Source: Mesocentrotus franciscanus (lineage: Eukaryota > Echinodermata > Echinoidea > Camarodonta > Strongylocentrotidae). Taken from it: a stretch of 64,000 nucleotides of DNA. The stretch spans positions 21,128,800 through 21,192,799 of the forward strand of contig CP137682.1 in assembly GCA_037976565.1 (NCBI GenBank). The letters run 5' to 3'. This document shows positions 11,241 through 22,152 of this stretch, in pieces. The notes below the pieces were generated by a model, which saw nothing but the letters and a program-made list of their open reading frames with translations, ran no database searches and had not been told where the DNA came from. The stretch's first letter is position 1; each line of letters starts with the position of its first letter. Position numbers and translations under genes: made by a program.

Positions 11241-11424
11241 TACTAAGAAGTAAATGAGAGACAAACGACAATACTACATTGTTGTTTACAAGAGTCCAAT
11301 TGCAAAGGGCCGATTATGAAAGATAATTAACCGTCAACCGCAAATACTGTAGTAATGTTTTATAATCAAAATTAGAGCGAGAGGAATATAAACGTCCGAG
11401 GATTGGTTGGACAAAATAATGAAA

Positions 11425-11985
11425 AGGTCAAAAGATACTGTTTACCTGATGGTTTAGTGGTAAAGCAACACTTGGTCGCTTAACCGGGATGTTCGGTGTT
11501 CCAAACCAAGTTGATGTATTATAGTGCCCCTAAGCTTGGCCCAAGTCCCTCGGATAGAATTGAAGAAAATAGAAAGGTGCAAATGATTTTTTTTTTAAAT
11601 GGAAAGATGGTGTAGCGGTAGATCAACATTTGGTCTTCTAACCAGGAGGTTCCGGGTTCGAACACATATTGATGCACTATACGGTGGACGAATAATGGAA
11701 AGGTGACAAGATAGTTTAACCGATGGTTTAGTGGTAAAGCAACACTTGGTCGCTTAACCGGGATGTTCGGTGTTCGAAACCAAGTTGATGTATTATAGTG
11801 CCCCTAAGCTTGGCCCCAGGTCCCTCGGATAGGATTGAAGAAAATAGAAAGGCACCCGTAAATGGTTTAGTGGTAGAGTAACAGTTTGGTTTTCTAACCA
11901 GGAGGTTCCGGGATCGAACACAAATTGATGCGCTACACGAGGCCGCTTGGCCCCAAGTCCCTCGGATGGGATTTGCCCTGGTTTC
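11425..11985 (+). mobile_element. Tandem array of tRNA-derived SINE-like units (A-B-A-B)
   Basis: Four tRNA-like heads occur at about 11448, 11608, 11722 and 11861. Each has an A-box-like GATGGTTTAGTGGTAAAG or GTGTAGCGGTAGA and a B-box-like GTTCGAAAC or GGTTCGAAC about 45 bp later. Types alternate, and the A units at 11448 and 11722 give a 274-bp period, so a dimer was duplicated. Units end in a conserved tail CCAAGTCCCTCGGAT. No unit has a paired acceptor stem, so none is a functional tRNA gene. In the type-B unit the anticodon-loop region (CTTCTAA) resembles tRNA-Arg(UCU). Confidence 0.65.
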
Positions 11986-12299
11986 TGTTAATAGAATCTT
12001 TTTATCAGTCAGATGAAATAAGATCGTAATGTTTACTTGTACAACTGAAGATTAAGGAAAAAAGGGTAATGAAATACAGAAAAGTGGGATGGGATGGGGG
12101 GAGGGGGTTTCCTTTTCTGGATCCGACCTTCATGAGATAATAAATATACAGTAATTCGTTTGAATCAGTAATGATTAAAAAGGTAAATGAATGATATTAG
12201 GAGAAGTCTGGAGAGACAAAACTCATGCAAACTACAGAAAATAAGCACACAGAAAATTTAACTTGAAACTAAGTACAAAAATCTAGAAATAATGTCGCT

Positions 12300-12631
12300 G
12301 AGCTGCAAATTGTGTTCAATTATCGCACAACTTCACACACCCCCGTCTTACTAATGGACGAATCTGACCCATATATTTTGCATCTGTGTACTGTACTGAA
12401 GAGCCGAGTCTATCTATCTCGCTCGCTAGTGTGAGAAACGAGGAAAAGAATGGCCTGAACACAAATGTCCACGGCCACGGATGAGAGCTCTACAGGTGCA
12501 TCGCTGGTGGAAACAAAATCTTTTGGAAGAAAACCGGGAGTGTTTCTTCTGATTCCAGTTTTTGAGACCTATTATTGGATTTTATACGAGAAACTGAGAT
12601 CGAGGGACATCCCCGGCCGTGAGGGGCCATC
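12300..12631 (+). promoter_or_regulatory. Putative promoter/5'UTR of the exon-1 gene
   Basis: The stretch leading to the ATG at 12632 is richer in CpG than its surroundings (TCTCGCTCGCTAG, CCACGGCCACGG, CGAGGGACATCCCCGGCCG) and free of repeats. No convincing TATA box with matching initiator can be fixed, so the start site is unknown. Confidence 0.4.
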
Positions 12632-12719
12632 ATGACGACCAAAGTGATATATTTCAGTGTTGGAGGGAGGGAGGAACAGGCCGAGTTTCGTTCCGATTTT
12701 CCAGCAGATGACGTAAAAG
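12632..12719 (+). CDS. Candidate first coding exon of an unidentified plus-strand gene
   Basis: An ATG in an acceptable context (GGCCATCATGACG) opens 29 codons and one extra base, ending AAAG, then the consensus donor GTAAGAG at 12720 (phase 1 intron). The peptide begins MTTKVIYFSVGGREEQAEF and continues RSDFPADDVK. The alternation of hydrophobic and polar residues in KVIYFSVGG, then the acidic/polar strand EEQAEFRSDFP, suggests the first beta-hairpin of a ubiquitin-like or Ras-association-type fold. This is inference from pattern only. The exon lies in a CpG-bearing patch after a repeat-free leader. Reading through the donor keeps the frame open to a TGA at 12893-12895, but the downstream part looks less gene-like. 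I find no compatible second exon in the window, which implies a first intron over 50 kb or a false call. Confidence 0.45.
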
Positions 12720-12726
12720 GTAAGAG
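12720..12726 (+). other. 5' splice site GTAAGAG of candidate exon 1
   Basis: AAAAG followed by GTAAGAG matches the animal donor consensus at nearly every position. It would begin a very long intron running toward the right end of the window. Confidence 0.45.
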
Positions 12727-12959
12727 CCCGTGTGATCGGAGTGGTTGTTTACCGGTGTCCAAGCCGCAAGTCTCCCTTGACATGGCGATGGCGTATCGCT
12801 CGGAGGCGGTGCGCCCCGAGCTCGAGTTGTGCCTGTGTTATAAAAATGTGGAATTTTTCGTGCTGGAAAGCTCTTTTATTACGGATAGTGACTGATATAT
12901 ATATTATGTTTCATTTATGCTGTATACAAGTATTACATTTACATTGTCTTCATTAAACA

Positions 12960-13620
12960 CCGTAAGTTGTGAACAAAAACAAAAGACAAAACATCCAACT
13001 TTTCAAACAAACTGGAAGTCTGCTACTACTGCTAGCTGCTCGTGCTACTGAGTACTGCCTGTTGCTGTGCTGATAATGTGTGGCGTTAAGAACATTTGCA
13101 TGGCAGAATTTAATAATGTTAATTGCATCAGTCATTGAAAAATCGAAGAGATCTAATAAAAAATTTACATGCAGCTGCCGAGGTCCATGGTTACCATTTG
13201 TATAACTTCACCAACAAGAAGAATGCACAGATGTTGAAATAATTCATCATTACGTGCATGTGTATGTAATCGCACTGATTAAAAGAAATTGTAGTAAAAG
13301 AATTATAGAAGCCTTTTCCATCTCGGGGAGATTATGCCCCGGGCTGTAGATATTTTTTGAAATTATTTTATACAGCCGATCATTGCTTGGGTCACATTAA
13401 AAAAAAAATTAAGATACAAGTTAATTTCTAGATGAAAGCAGAAAAATCTGTTATTAAATTGTTAGTTAAAGTTTGAAAACATGAGATAAATTATAACTTA
13501 GACACTTGTTTTAAATACTCAAGTTTGTCAAATAACAGGTATATATAATATATATATAGAAATATGTCCAATTATATATGTAAGGGGAACTCTTAGCAAA
13601 TATAAGTTCATTTTCATTGC
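12960..13620. other. Intron-like AT-rich DNA
   Basis: No gene is visible. A short TA-rich patch (GTATATATAATATATATATAG) is at about 13540-13560. Frames on either strand are short and lack exon boundaries. Confidence 0.4.
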
Positions 13621-13622
13621 AG

Positions 13623-13775
13623 AGCATAAATAGTTGGAATAACCTTCCTGAACTTGCCATTAATGCCTCATCAATCAATAAATTCAAGTCAGAACTTAAA
13701 AATCATTGGAAGCACCACCCGCTGAAATACTGCCTATACCAACACAAATCCAATGCAGTAAAGAGGGGCACATAA
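13623..13775 (+). pseudogene. C-terminal remnant of a non-LTR reverse transcriptase
   Basis: In one plus frame, from 13623 to a TAA at 13773-13775, the sequence reads SINSWNNLPELAINASSINK then FKSELKNHWK and a short tail ending VKRGT. W-N-x-L-P followed about 15 residues later by F-K-x-x-L is the hallmark of the extreme C-terminus of CR1/L2/Jockey-type LINE polymerases. Only about 50 codons remain; the catalytic domain is absent. It is preceded by an acceptor-like TTTTCATTGCAG ending at 13622, probably by chance. Expected state: a 5'-truncated, dead LINE copy, with 3' sequence continuing for perhaps 100 bp. Confidence 0.6.
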
Positions 13776-13910
13776 GCTGAAGCTTCAAGCCTAAACACCA
13801 AAGTAAACCAAGTAAAAAGCATCAGACTAGTGCATGAAACATTGGTGACAGTACCGTAGGATAGAATCATATATTACAACACACTAAAACTAATTCACAG
13901 CAAGCAAATA

Positions 13911-13970
13911 TGTCTAGAAAGAGAGAGAGAAAGAGAGAGATAGAGAGAAAGAGAGAGAGATAGAGAGAGA

Positions 13971-14004
<34 letters not shown>
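13911..14004 (+). repeat. (GA)n microsatellite
   Basis: About 90 bp of GAGA units with A interruptions, abutting a hairpin element at its right edge. Confidence 0.9.
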
Positions 14005-14012
14005 TGTATGTT

Positions 14013-14090
14013 TGTTTGTTTGTAGCCAGAAGGGCATTAACTCATAATCTCATATATACTTGAACACAGATTTAACAACCTTCTAGAAAC
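14013..14090. mobile_element. ATCGTCTG hairpin family, decayed copy
   Basis: The left arm GTAGCCAGAAGGGCATTAAC with CTCAT matches the family arm (see 54852-54931). The right arm is degraded (ACACAGATTTAACAACCTTCT). It lies directly after a (GA)n tract and TTTG repeats. Confidence 0.5.
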
Positions 14091-14302
14091 GGGCAGTTTC
14101 TAGTTTCACTGAATATACATTGCCTTTAGGGTATCTTCTTGTACGCGATGGTTTTGTTACTATGGTGATATTAGAATCCCTCATCCATTTTATATCTTGT
14201 ACATGTATGTACTCCTGTGAGATGTTTATTTCTCTTTTCTACAACATAAAGGTACATGGAAGATTAATTGTTTATTTTAATGAAGAAAATGAATCGGTGA
14301 AT

Positions 14303-14583
14303 GAATCATTATTTTGTTTGAAAAATATTTTTGAATGGTACAAGAGAAATGATTGACAATTTTACTTATATAACAAGGTAATATATTTATTAGAAGAAAA
14401 AAAATTTGCTTCCAAATTCTAATAACCATTATTAAAGCTGGGGTAATTATTATTTTGTTTGAAAAATATTTTTGAATGGTACAAGAGAAATGATTGACAT
14501 TTTTACTTATACACAAATTACAAGGTAATATATTTATTAGAAGAAAAAAATTTGCTTCCAAATTCTAATAACCATTATAAAAG
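14303..14583 (+). repeat. Two-copy tandem duplication, 141-bp period
   Basis: ATTTTGTTTGAAAAATATTT at 14311 recurs at 14452, and the similarity continues through TATTTATTAGAAGAAAAAAA and CTTCCAAATTCTAATAACCA. Both units end in AAAGC(T/C)(G)GGGTAAT, which resembles part of the SINE core (AAAGCCAGGGTAATAATC at about 50094). The minus frame at 14277-14561 merely crosses the duplication. Confidence 0.8.
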
Positions 14584-14690
14584 CCTGGGTAATAATATGA
14601 TTGCTGGGCCTCAGGGAGAACAGTATTAATACTGATGAGGCTACCCTGGGTAAACAAGACATATTATTATTATATCATACAGGTCTGGTC
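14584..14690. mobile_element. SINE-derived fragment
   Basis: GCCTGGGTAATAATATGATTG, then a short palindrome CAGTATTAATACTG and a (TAT)n run. The wording matches the distal part of the SINE at 49897-50172. It has no head. Confidence 0.35.
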
Positions 14691-14724
14691 TTGTGGGCGT
14701 GCATGGCAGTATACAGGAGTGATA

Positions 14725-14932
14725 TATCCACTTTGGGAGGAGTCATATCAGGAATCAATTCGTTTTAGAGTGAAAATCCACTCTCAAAAATGACAAAAGA
14801 AATCACTACTCAGAGTGGATTCCATATTGATAATATTCAGTGTATTCTAGTATAGTATGTAACTAATGGATTCAGCTCTGTAATGAAGTGATCACTCGTA
14901 TGACTCCCAAAAGAATGGATTTACGCTCCTCT
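14725..14932. mobile_element. Weak foldback element
   Basis: TATCCACTTTGGGAGGAGTC at the left mirrors GACTCCCAAAAGAATGGATT at the right. Inside there is a second palindrome, GAGTGAAAATCCACTCTC, and a later CAGAGTGGATTCC. The arms are imperfect, so this may be a decayed MITE. Confidence 0.35.
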
Positions 14933-15040
14933 GCATAAAGAAATCAGTATAGTCCTATGAATGGTAGAAATAGATGATGAGTTGTACAGTATGTGTACAT
15001 GTATGCAGAGAGGGAGGATGGGGCAAATGTGGTGGTGGGT

Positions 15041-15071
15041 AGGGGGATCCCCCGGGGATCCCGGGGGATCC
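15041..15071. repeat. Compact GGGGATCC palindrome cluster
   Basis: GGGGGATCCCCC is followed at once by GGGGATCCC and GGGGGATCC, giving three overlapping GGATCC-centred palindromes in about 30 bp. It stands out in an AT-rich context. Confidence 0.7.
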
Positions 15072-15572
15072 TTGTTGAGTTAAAATATTACACACATGTA
15101 CATGAAGATGCCATTCCAAAAATTATTTCTTAGGGTATAGGAAACTACAATTGACTGGAAAGGACCCAGAAAATGGATATTTATGATGAGTAGAACAATA
15201 TTGTTGATTTAATTCAGTAGATATTTATTAGTTGTTATTATAATATCTGAAAGAATTCTGAGGGAAATAGCTATTTTTCTAAATAATTACTTTTCTGTGA
15301 ATGCAAAATCATTTACATGCATACACCTGTATATACAGTTGAATATTTATTGTCCTAAGGAGTATGAAAATGTGAGTTTTATCTAAATTCTTTAATAGGA
15401 AGCTGTTACAGCTTTAAGTGTTTCACAGGGGAGTGTTTTAAATGAAAATGGCTGTTTTAAATGAAAATGGCTGGCATTTGACTACAAAATGCTGGATACT
15501 TCATCAATTATTCCTTGCATAGGCGTTGACACTTTTTTGTGTGTGCTTGTTAATTGAAATCGATGTGGATTC

Positions 15573-15880
15573 CAAGATAAAATATTCATACGCACGACTT
15601 TATGAGAACATACACTGCAGCAGGGGAGGAGTAATGAAAGAAGAGAAGAGGGGAATGGTTGTAGCAGCATCGCAAGTCCTCCTTGTGGAGAAAACACAAA
15701 CACCTCAGAATTCCTCTCTCCTGACGACATCGTTTCCTCCAATCGTCCTCGCGTCGTAACTTTCTCATCAAAATGCATGGACTCGGCGCTGGCTTGAAGA
15801 TGCGCTGTGCTGGGGTGGACACTACAGAGCTATCACATGACATTTCTGATATTGATTCGATCAGTCAAGGAGGTCTAAGG
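15573..15880. promoter_or_regulatory. Non-repetitive CpG-bearing island, unclassified
   Basis: The island carries CATACGCACGACTTT, CGACATCGTTTCCTCCAATC, CGCGTCGTAAC and ATTGATTCGATCAG. Several short frames overlap (15482-15778 minus, 15773-16009 plus), but none has splice boundaries or a recognisable domain. Either an exon or a regulatory module is possible. Confidence 0.2.
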
Positions 15881-16042
15881 GAGCCCACGGAAATGAAAAA
15901 AGCTTCGCAATTCAAATATTCTTCTCCTCTTTTGCTCTATCTCCAAGGTCTCTCGAAGGAGAGGGAGGTGTTGAGAGAGTGGGAGATAGATGAAGAGATA
16001 CTGTCTTGAGGAGTTGGGAGGCAAAATAGATTGGGAGATAAG

Positions 16043-16051
16043 AAGAGAGGG

Positions 16052-16101
<50 letters not shown>

Positions 16102-16215
16102 AAAAGAGGTGGAGAAAGAGTTTGTTACAAATTTGAATATTTGGAAAAACAAGAAAAAAAGATATTGGGAAGGGAGAGAAAAAGATGAAGAGAAAAGGAA
16201 GGAGTTGGAATAAAA
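16043..16215 (+). repeat. (GA)n and purine-rich tract
   Basis: (AG)n at about 16058-16096 is embedded in a wider purine-rich stretch. The basic/acidic frames over it on both strands are artefacts. Confidence 0.85.
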
Positions 16216-16844
16216 AGAGGGGATAAAGTGAGAAGAGAGATGGGGGAATGAGAGAAACAGAAAAAATAGAAAGTAGAAACAGAGAGAAACTTGAGCCCTA
16301 ACTCAATATCTTGTGAATGAAGCTTGTATAAAGATTCACTGAGCCTATGTTGGATCACCCCCAATATCCCCCTCAAAAACCTCATCCAGTTTGGTACTCT
16401 GTATACATTTGAAAAAATGTATAATAATTTGTGAAGCAAGTTCTGTCATTGCCTCATATTTTTGCTCTTCTTTTAGCTTTGAAAAGCTTCAATATACATA
16501 TTTAGCTCTAGAAATTGAAGAAAAGTGCTTGACAAACAATTGCCACAAGAAAATCTTCCTTTTATTGTAATTACTACAAGTATATATCCCTAGAGAGTTC
16601 CTGTGAACACAATTCTTACCCAGCTGCATTTATCGCTTTTTCATCCTTAGGCAATTTATTGGAACTCAATTAACAAGATATTCATAAGATGCTTTATCAT
16701 GATGGATAAGATAGTAGATACATGTATGAGCATCTTGTCATCCTACTGACTGCAGTATAAACATTTCTTATTCTTGAGATGTTTTATTGCCCAATTAAAT
16801 ATCTATAGGTATTTATGGATGAAGGCCTTCCCCAATCACAGCGG

Positions 16845-17060
16845 GTCACAGTCTTACACCTGCATGTCTTTTGCCTAGCCACGCTGTTACATACATGTCT
16901 GTAGGCGGTGGAGAGTGACGTCCGATGGCCGCGTGACGCAAATTGATTTTATCAAATCGTGAAATATTGAATAGATTGGCTTACATCTTTGTAGACAGAT
17001 GTCGTTGGTACATGTGTAGAGTTTGGTTTCACAGCGGTGCCGGCTGGGAGGAGGTGGTTG
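16845..17060. promoter_or_regulatory. Candidate cis-regulatory island
   Basis: A repeat-free patch includes GTGACGTCCGATGGCC, GCGTGACGCAAATTGATTTT and ATCAAATCGTG. It has CRE-like and homeodomain-like cores and several CpGs against an AT-rich background. Regulatory role is inference. Confidence 0.25.
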
Positions 17061-17179
17061 GTTATTCCACATTTTTAATAAGTGGATGCACTCGTTGTAC
17101 TGTCATCGTTCTTCACAGCTACCAACGCCAACACACACGGGCACACACAATTCAATCAATTATGCATAGGTATGAGTGA

Positions 17180-19590
17180 CAGTATGTCTTTGTATAACCA
17201 GGTTTCGTAAAGCTCCGTATACCCTGAAGCTTGTATAGCAGACTTCTACAGGTTGCCTGTGCAAAATATAATCAGACTTTAAGATAAGGCTCCAATATTA
17301 CTAGGTGCGCTAGACCAGCCTACATGTAGGTGTATAATTATGTAGGTTTTTATTATTATTTTCTAATCATCATATTTTCATTAATGAACATGTCGGCCTA
17401 CTTGAGATTGCAAAAAAATGAAATGGTAAATTTACATGAACACAAAACATTTGAAGAATGTAATCCCTTATTAAAAATGTGATTTTATATATATTTGTAC
17501 ACCTGTAGGACCACTTGACTAAACATAAAGCGATATACATGTAAGTAACCCTAATAGCAACCTTGTGTTTTGCAAGAATTTATACATTGATTGCTTCGCC
17601 ATTACATTACGTGTAAATTTAATATTTTGATTAATGCAAGAGCTGTTTGCGTATGAAATTGTTATAAAAACCTAAAAATAGGTAACATTATTTGGTTTTT
17701 CTGTGCATTTTCATTTTTAATCCAGATACTGCTTTCACCCACATCCTTTTTAACATTTCAAGTATGAATTTTCATATATAATGATTTAAAAAAAAATATT
17801 TTGAAGAATAGTTGTGAAATGAGTGACATAATTTGGAGATGACATGATTTGGAAATGAAAGTACATTGAGAGGTACTTTCATATGTATAATTGTAAAGAA
17901 ATGGAAATCTAAAAGGATACTGTGAACAAGACCTTGTAAAAACAAGCTCTCTTTGAAAAACAATTCTGATAAATTATTTGCAGAAAACAAGAGTACCGGT
18001 ATATAAACCCCTTGGAAGAGTTTGGAAACTCAGGTTTAATTGATTATATTTCTCTTATCGTGGCATAATCATCGCTGTGTTTAGTATACGTAATTAGAAA
18101 GTACGTTTATTTCTCTTGATACTATATTTGTTATGATTTTGCAGCCACTTTTAACTTATTGTTTTGTAACCTTTTACAAATCAAATGCAAGCAAAATGGA
18201 AAGTTCTACAATTGGTCTAGGGGTTTTCCCCCTTTTTTCCCTCCATATCTTGGCTGGACAAAATGGCCAATTGGAATCATAATCAAACTTGGTTGAGCTT
18301 TTGTTTTTATTTCCATAATGCCCTCATGCTGGTGCATTAAATATTTGTGAAACTAAATAACGAAAGTGATTGCAGTCATGTATATTCTTAGAAATTAACC
18401 AGCAAGTTCAAGTTTCACATTAATTGGGAAAATACAGTTAGATCCTGTTCATCACATCCATCAGTGGTTTAGCTAAAGGGCCTACAGGGGGGCACGTAAC
18501 CTCTCCCAATAGAATGGCAGAAAAAATATGAGAATTTAAGTGAAAGAGAGAAGAAGAAATGGAGTGGGGAAAAGGAACATGAAAAGAAGATGATGTCATA
18601 GGAGCCCTCCCACATTCTACCCCTATTCATTGGTCTTGTTGATCCCATGTTATCCACCTGATCTGTGCCCCCTTCCCCATTTATAATGCTAGTTTCCCCG
18701 CAGTGGAGTGTCCCCTGGCTATAACATGTACATGTATGCCTATGTAACTGTTATGAGTACTGACAACTTTTAAAAAGTCTTACCTTGAAATCTACTGAGT
18801 AGAAATTTGATAATTATTACACATTGCATATATGGTAACAAGTGTCATCTCGATTATTTTGCACCTCTAATTATTCCAGGCTACTCCCTGAAGATATCAT
18901 ATTTAGGCTAAAGGCTAGGCTTGAATGTTTCTTTTTGCATGCTTTCTTTCGTTATATTCAATAAATAAAGTACGTGAAAATAAAAAGAAATATCGAAGCA
19001 GACCTTTTCTTAAACATTCACTTTGAAAGTATGGATCAAGTTTTTGGTATGATTGAGCTGCACATGAACAGTTATGAACACAAAATACATAATCTGCTAC
19101 TATGACATATAATAGTATTAAGTCTTAATCTTCAAACAGCTTTAACGCTCCTATTGCTCTTAGCTGTCATAGCAATATTTGCCATTTAAATGTAGGTCTA
19201 GTTCACACACTGCCCTTTGAACGACCCTCTTGTAGAAAAAAAGTGGTTATCTAGCATATCATGGCAGTAAACTCAAGTGTGAAAGAAAATATGTACGAAA
19301 TGTGTGAATCGGATGAAAACTAATTTTAAAAATGCTGAATCCTACGATAATACGATTACTAGGCCAAACCAATAGCAAACGATGTTTAACATGACAGTGT
19401 AGTATGTTTGTAGCAACACCTTTAGTGGATCGCTGGAGAGAAAAAACAACACTAATACCCAAAGTGTCGTGCTCACGTTGAAAAGCGTGTACCAACCGAA
19501 AAATAAACATTTGGACGAGTGCCAGGAGGTGAAGGTTTTTTTTCTTCAATGAATAGATTACACATTTGACACTGCATCGCAACCCCTGCA
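17180..19590. other. Intron-like AT-rich DNA
   Basis: No exon, RNA gene or complete element is recognised. A 162-codon minus frame at 19259-19747 has no recognisable domain and partly overlaps a hairpin element, so it is not called. Confidence 0.4.
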
Positions 19591-19666
19591 TATCGCCTGC
19601 TGCTAGAAGGGCATTAAGTGTATGTCTTAATGTCCATGTTAATGTCCTTCTTGCTGTCAACAGAGT
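19591..19666. mobile_element. ATCGTCTG hairpin family, copy
   Basis: TATCGCCTGCTGCTAGAAGG with GCATTAA pairs with TTAATGTCCTTCTTGCTGTC and ACAGAG. It is a compact, decayed version of the 80-bp palindrome. Confidence 0.55.
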
Positions 19667-20516
19667 GCTTTCGCTCAGAAATGAAAGAGGGAGATTTACT
19701 GCTCTATTGGAGGGTGCTGGTTCTAAAAATTGGTGTCGATTGATCAATATTAAAAAAACATGAGAATAATTTCTATTTTAGAGAACTGGGCCTCCTTCTG
19801 AAAAATGGGCTTAATTTTCTTTTAAATCTTTTAAAGGCCCTTCTGTGTTTTTGTGTGTGAAATCTGAAACGAACTTAAGAAAGGGACTTTTGTTGATTTT
19901 TCCTTGTTGAATGGGTTATTATGACGTTCATATTTTCTTTGATGATGTTGGTATACTTAGCTGTGAAAGATGGGAGCATTCTTCTACGATGTAATCTTAA
20001 AAGACATGAAAGATTCTCTCCCTCAGAAACACTTGTGGGTATGTCAAATTAATGTTCTTCCGTTGATGGTAAAATCATTCCACTCTCGATTTTACAACCC
20101 CTCATGTATTGCACTATTCATAAAAGTGATATCTCTTGTTTATTCTGCATCAAACAACTACATGTCTGGTATCATGTTGCCATGGCTACACCCCATTTGT
20201 CTAATGAACCTGAGATGCTTTCATGTGTGAAGTATCAATAATGGAACCATCTCTCAGTGATAATTACAATGATCATAATTGTTGGGGGAAAATGTAAAAC
20301 ATGTTGAAACGTCTACATTCACTTTCAGAATGGGTACCTGGGTGTAGCTTTTGCTGCTGTGGGGGCACTGTGCATTACAAATAATAAATGTATATACATG
20401 TAACCATTTTCTATACCTGGGTTCAGAGTGGTGACTGTTGATAAAATGCCTAGCATAAGGTCATAAAGTCTGTTGAAAATGATAATGATGTTATCTGATC
20501 TGTACACTCAGTAAAG

Positions 20517-20612
20517 ATGTGTTACTGCCCTTCTTTTCGGCTCATGGTATCGTCTGTTGTCTGTTTGAAGCAAGAAGGGCATTAACTCATATACTTTAAA
20601 GTCACTCGGTAA
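20517..20612. mobile_element. ATCGTCTG hairpin family, rearranged copy
   Basis: A right-type arm (GTTACTGCCCTTCTTTTCGG with CTCAT) is followed by GGTATCGTCTGTTGTCTG and a left-type arm (AAGCAAGAAGGGCATTAACT). The arms therefore face outward, unlike normal copies, which suggests two adjacent insertions that each lost half. Confidence 0.5.
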
Positions 20613-20970
20613 CATTGCCTCAGATTCTAAAACAAAATCCTGGATTTAGCTCATGCTTCAATCATAATTATAAACCTTTAGGTCAGTCAGGAATCCCATG
20701 ACTTTTACAAGCCGATCGCCTGTCTGATTATCAAGATATTTATGATTGGAAATCGAAATTTCATTTTTCGTTTCGCTAACGGTTTTACAACACTAGAGTC
20801 TATTGGGGAAAATGAGTATGGTAAAACCAGTCACTCAAAGATTTTTACTTTTTTGAGGCACTTCATGATCATTTTGAAGCGCAATTTTGTTAGGGCTTCA
20901 ATATTACACCATATCACAGACAATGATAACACGTAGGGCCATGCATCTCAGATATAACATAGTTGAACGA

Positions 20971-21007
20971 TGCCTTTAACACCGAGTTAAAACTCTTTTG
21001 GCTCTGA
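20971..21007. mobile_element. ATCGTCTG hairpin family, half copy
   Basis: Right-arm-like ACCGAGTTAAAACTCTTTTG with GCTCTG only; the left arm is absent. Confidence 0.3.
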
Positions 21008-21295
21008 AAAGACAATATCAACCTAGAGAAAAACATCCCTATGATGTCTTTCCTTTGGTGAGGCCTCCAGACCTAAACCTTTTGACAATCATGTCCCTTC
21101 TGTAACTTAATTGATATAGGATGCAAATCTGTAGACTGTTCAATACCCTGTCTTATGTGACGTACGTGTGGAGAATAAAACTTTTGCTCCCCTCTTAATA
21201 ATCAGGAAGAGAGTGAGAGCCTGTGTAATGCTCCATCCAAAAAGCAATATGCTGCCAGATTGATGCTGCAATTATGGACTAACACACAAGCACAT

Positions 21296-21371
21296 AACGT
21301 CTGTTTGGAACCAGAAGGGCGTTAACTCATATACTTTAACAGAGAGTTGATGCCCTCCTGCCTCTCAACAG
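21296..21371. mobile_element. ATCGTCTG hairpin family, well-preserved copy
   Basis: AACGTCTGTTTGGAACCAGA then AGGGCGTTAACTCATATAC forms the left arm. GAGAGTTGATGCCCTCCTGC then CTCTCAACAG forms the right arm. The loop is about 15 bp of ACTTTAACA-type sequence. Confidence 0.7.
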
Positions 21372-22150
21372 TTAATAACTTTTTTGTTTAAAGTTCAAAA
21401 TAGACTTGGAAGTCTCTCTATGTAGTTAACAATACAGCTAGTGTAAAACAAAATACAATTTCATGCTTACAATGTAACATAGGTGTTATTATTGTAGATT
21501 ATTTATGATACTGCAAAGAAGCTGCTTGGAATAACCAAAGAATGTTGAAGAAGATGTTGGTCCACCATGAGAAATAAATTATTGATATTTAATTGATTTA
21601 TCACTTTAGATGATCATCAGTGAATTTCAAGATTTTCAGGATGGGCTATTTTCTGTCTCTTTCTTTGATGAATGGCTGGGAGGAGACTATGCAGGAGCGA
21701 AACTTGTGCTTGTTCTACCCCAAGGAAAGAACTGGAATGTTTATATAAACCTTCTTGGTCGTAGGCGTCTTCACACTCACCAGATGTTCAAAATATTCCT
21801 GTACTAGTTTAAGATTTAGGTTGGGGGTGTGGGGCAGTGGGGTGGCGTAGGGGTGTGGGCTAGGGATGTGTGTGATCCTATCAGCAAAATAACAATGGTA
21901 TTGATAGGAAATATGGAAAGTGTTGTATTGCAGCCCCTACTGAGATTACCCTGGATTTATGTCAGCTGCCATTGAGCCTACACTGTAGGACATCTCAATC
22001 ATCTTACTAGTACCACTCCCGTGTTAAGAAAGGCCTTAGCAACCAGAAATAAAATGCCTAATCTGAGGACATAAGAACTGGGAAAGAAACCCTCTCTTAG
22101 AGATTCTTTTGGATGGACTATATATTGTTTCAAAAATGACATAAGTTATG
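21372..22150. other. Intron-like DNA without a supported gene
   Basis: A 65-codon frame at 21610-21807 follows an acceptor-like TTATCACTTTAG, but its sequence matches nothing I know and it lacks a consensus donor, so it is not called. Confidence 0.35.
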
Positions 22151-22152
22151 GT

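Noticed and set aside
19259..19747. 162-codon minus frame
   Set aside because: No recognisable domain, overlaps a hairpin element at 19591-19666, and such lengths occur by chance in 64 kb.
21610..21807. 65-codon plus frame after TTATCACTTTAG (GDYAGAKLVLVLPQGKNWNV)
   Set aside because: Composition looks protein-like and the acceptor is fair, but there is no donor, no recognised family, and the frame ends in an ordinary stop without a poly(A) context.
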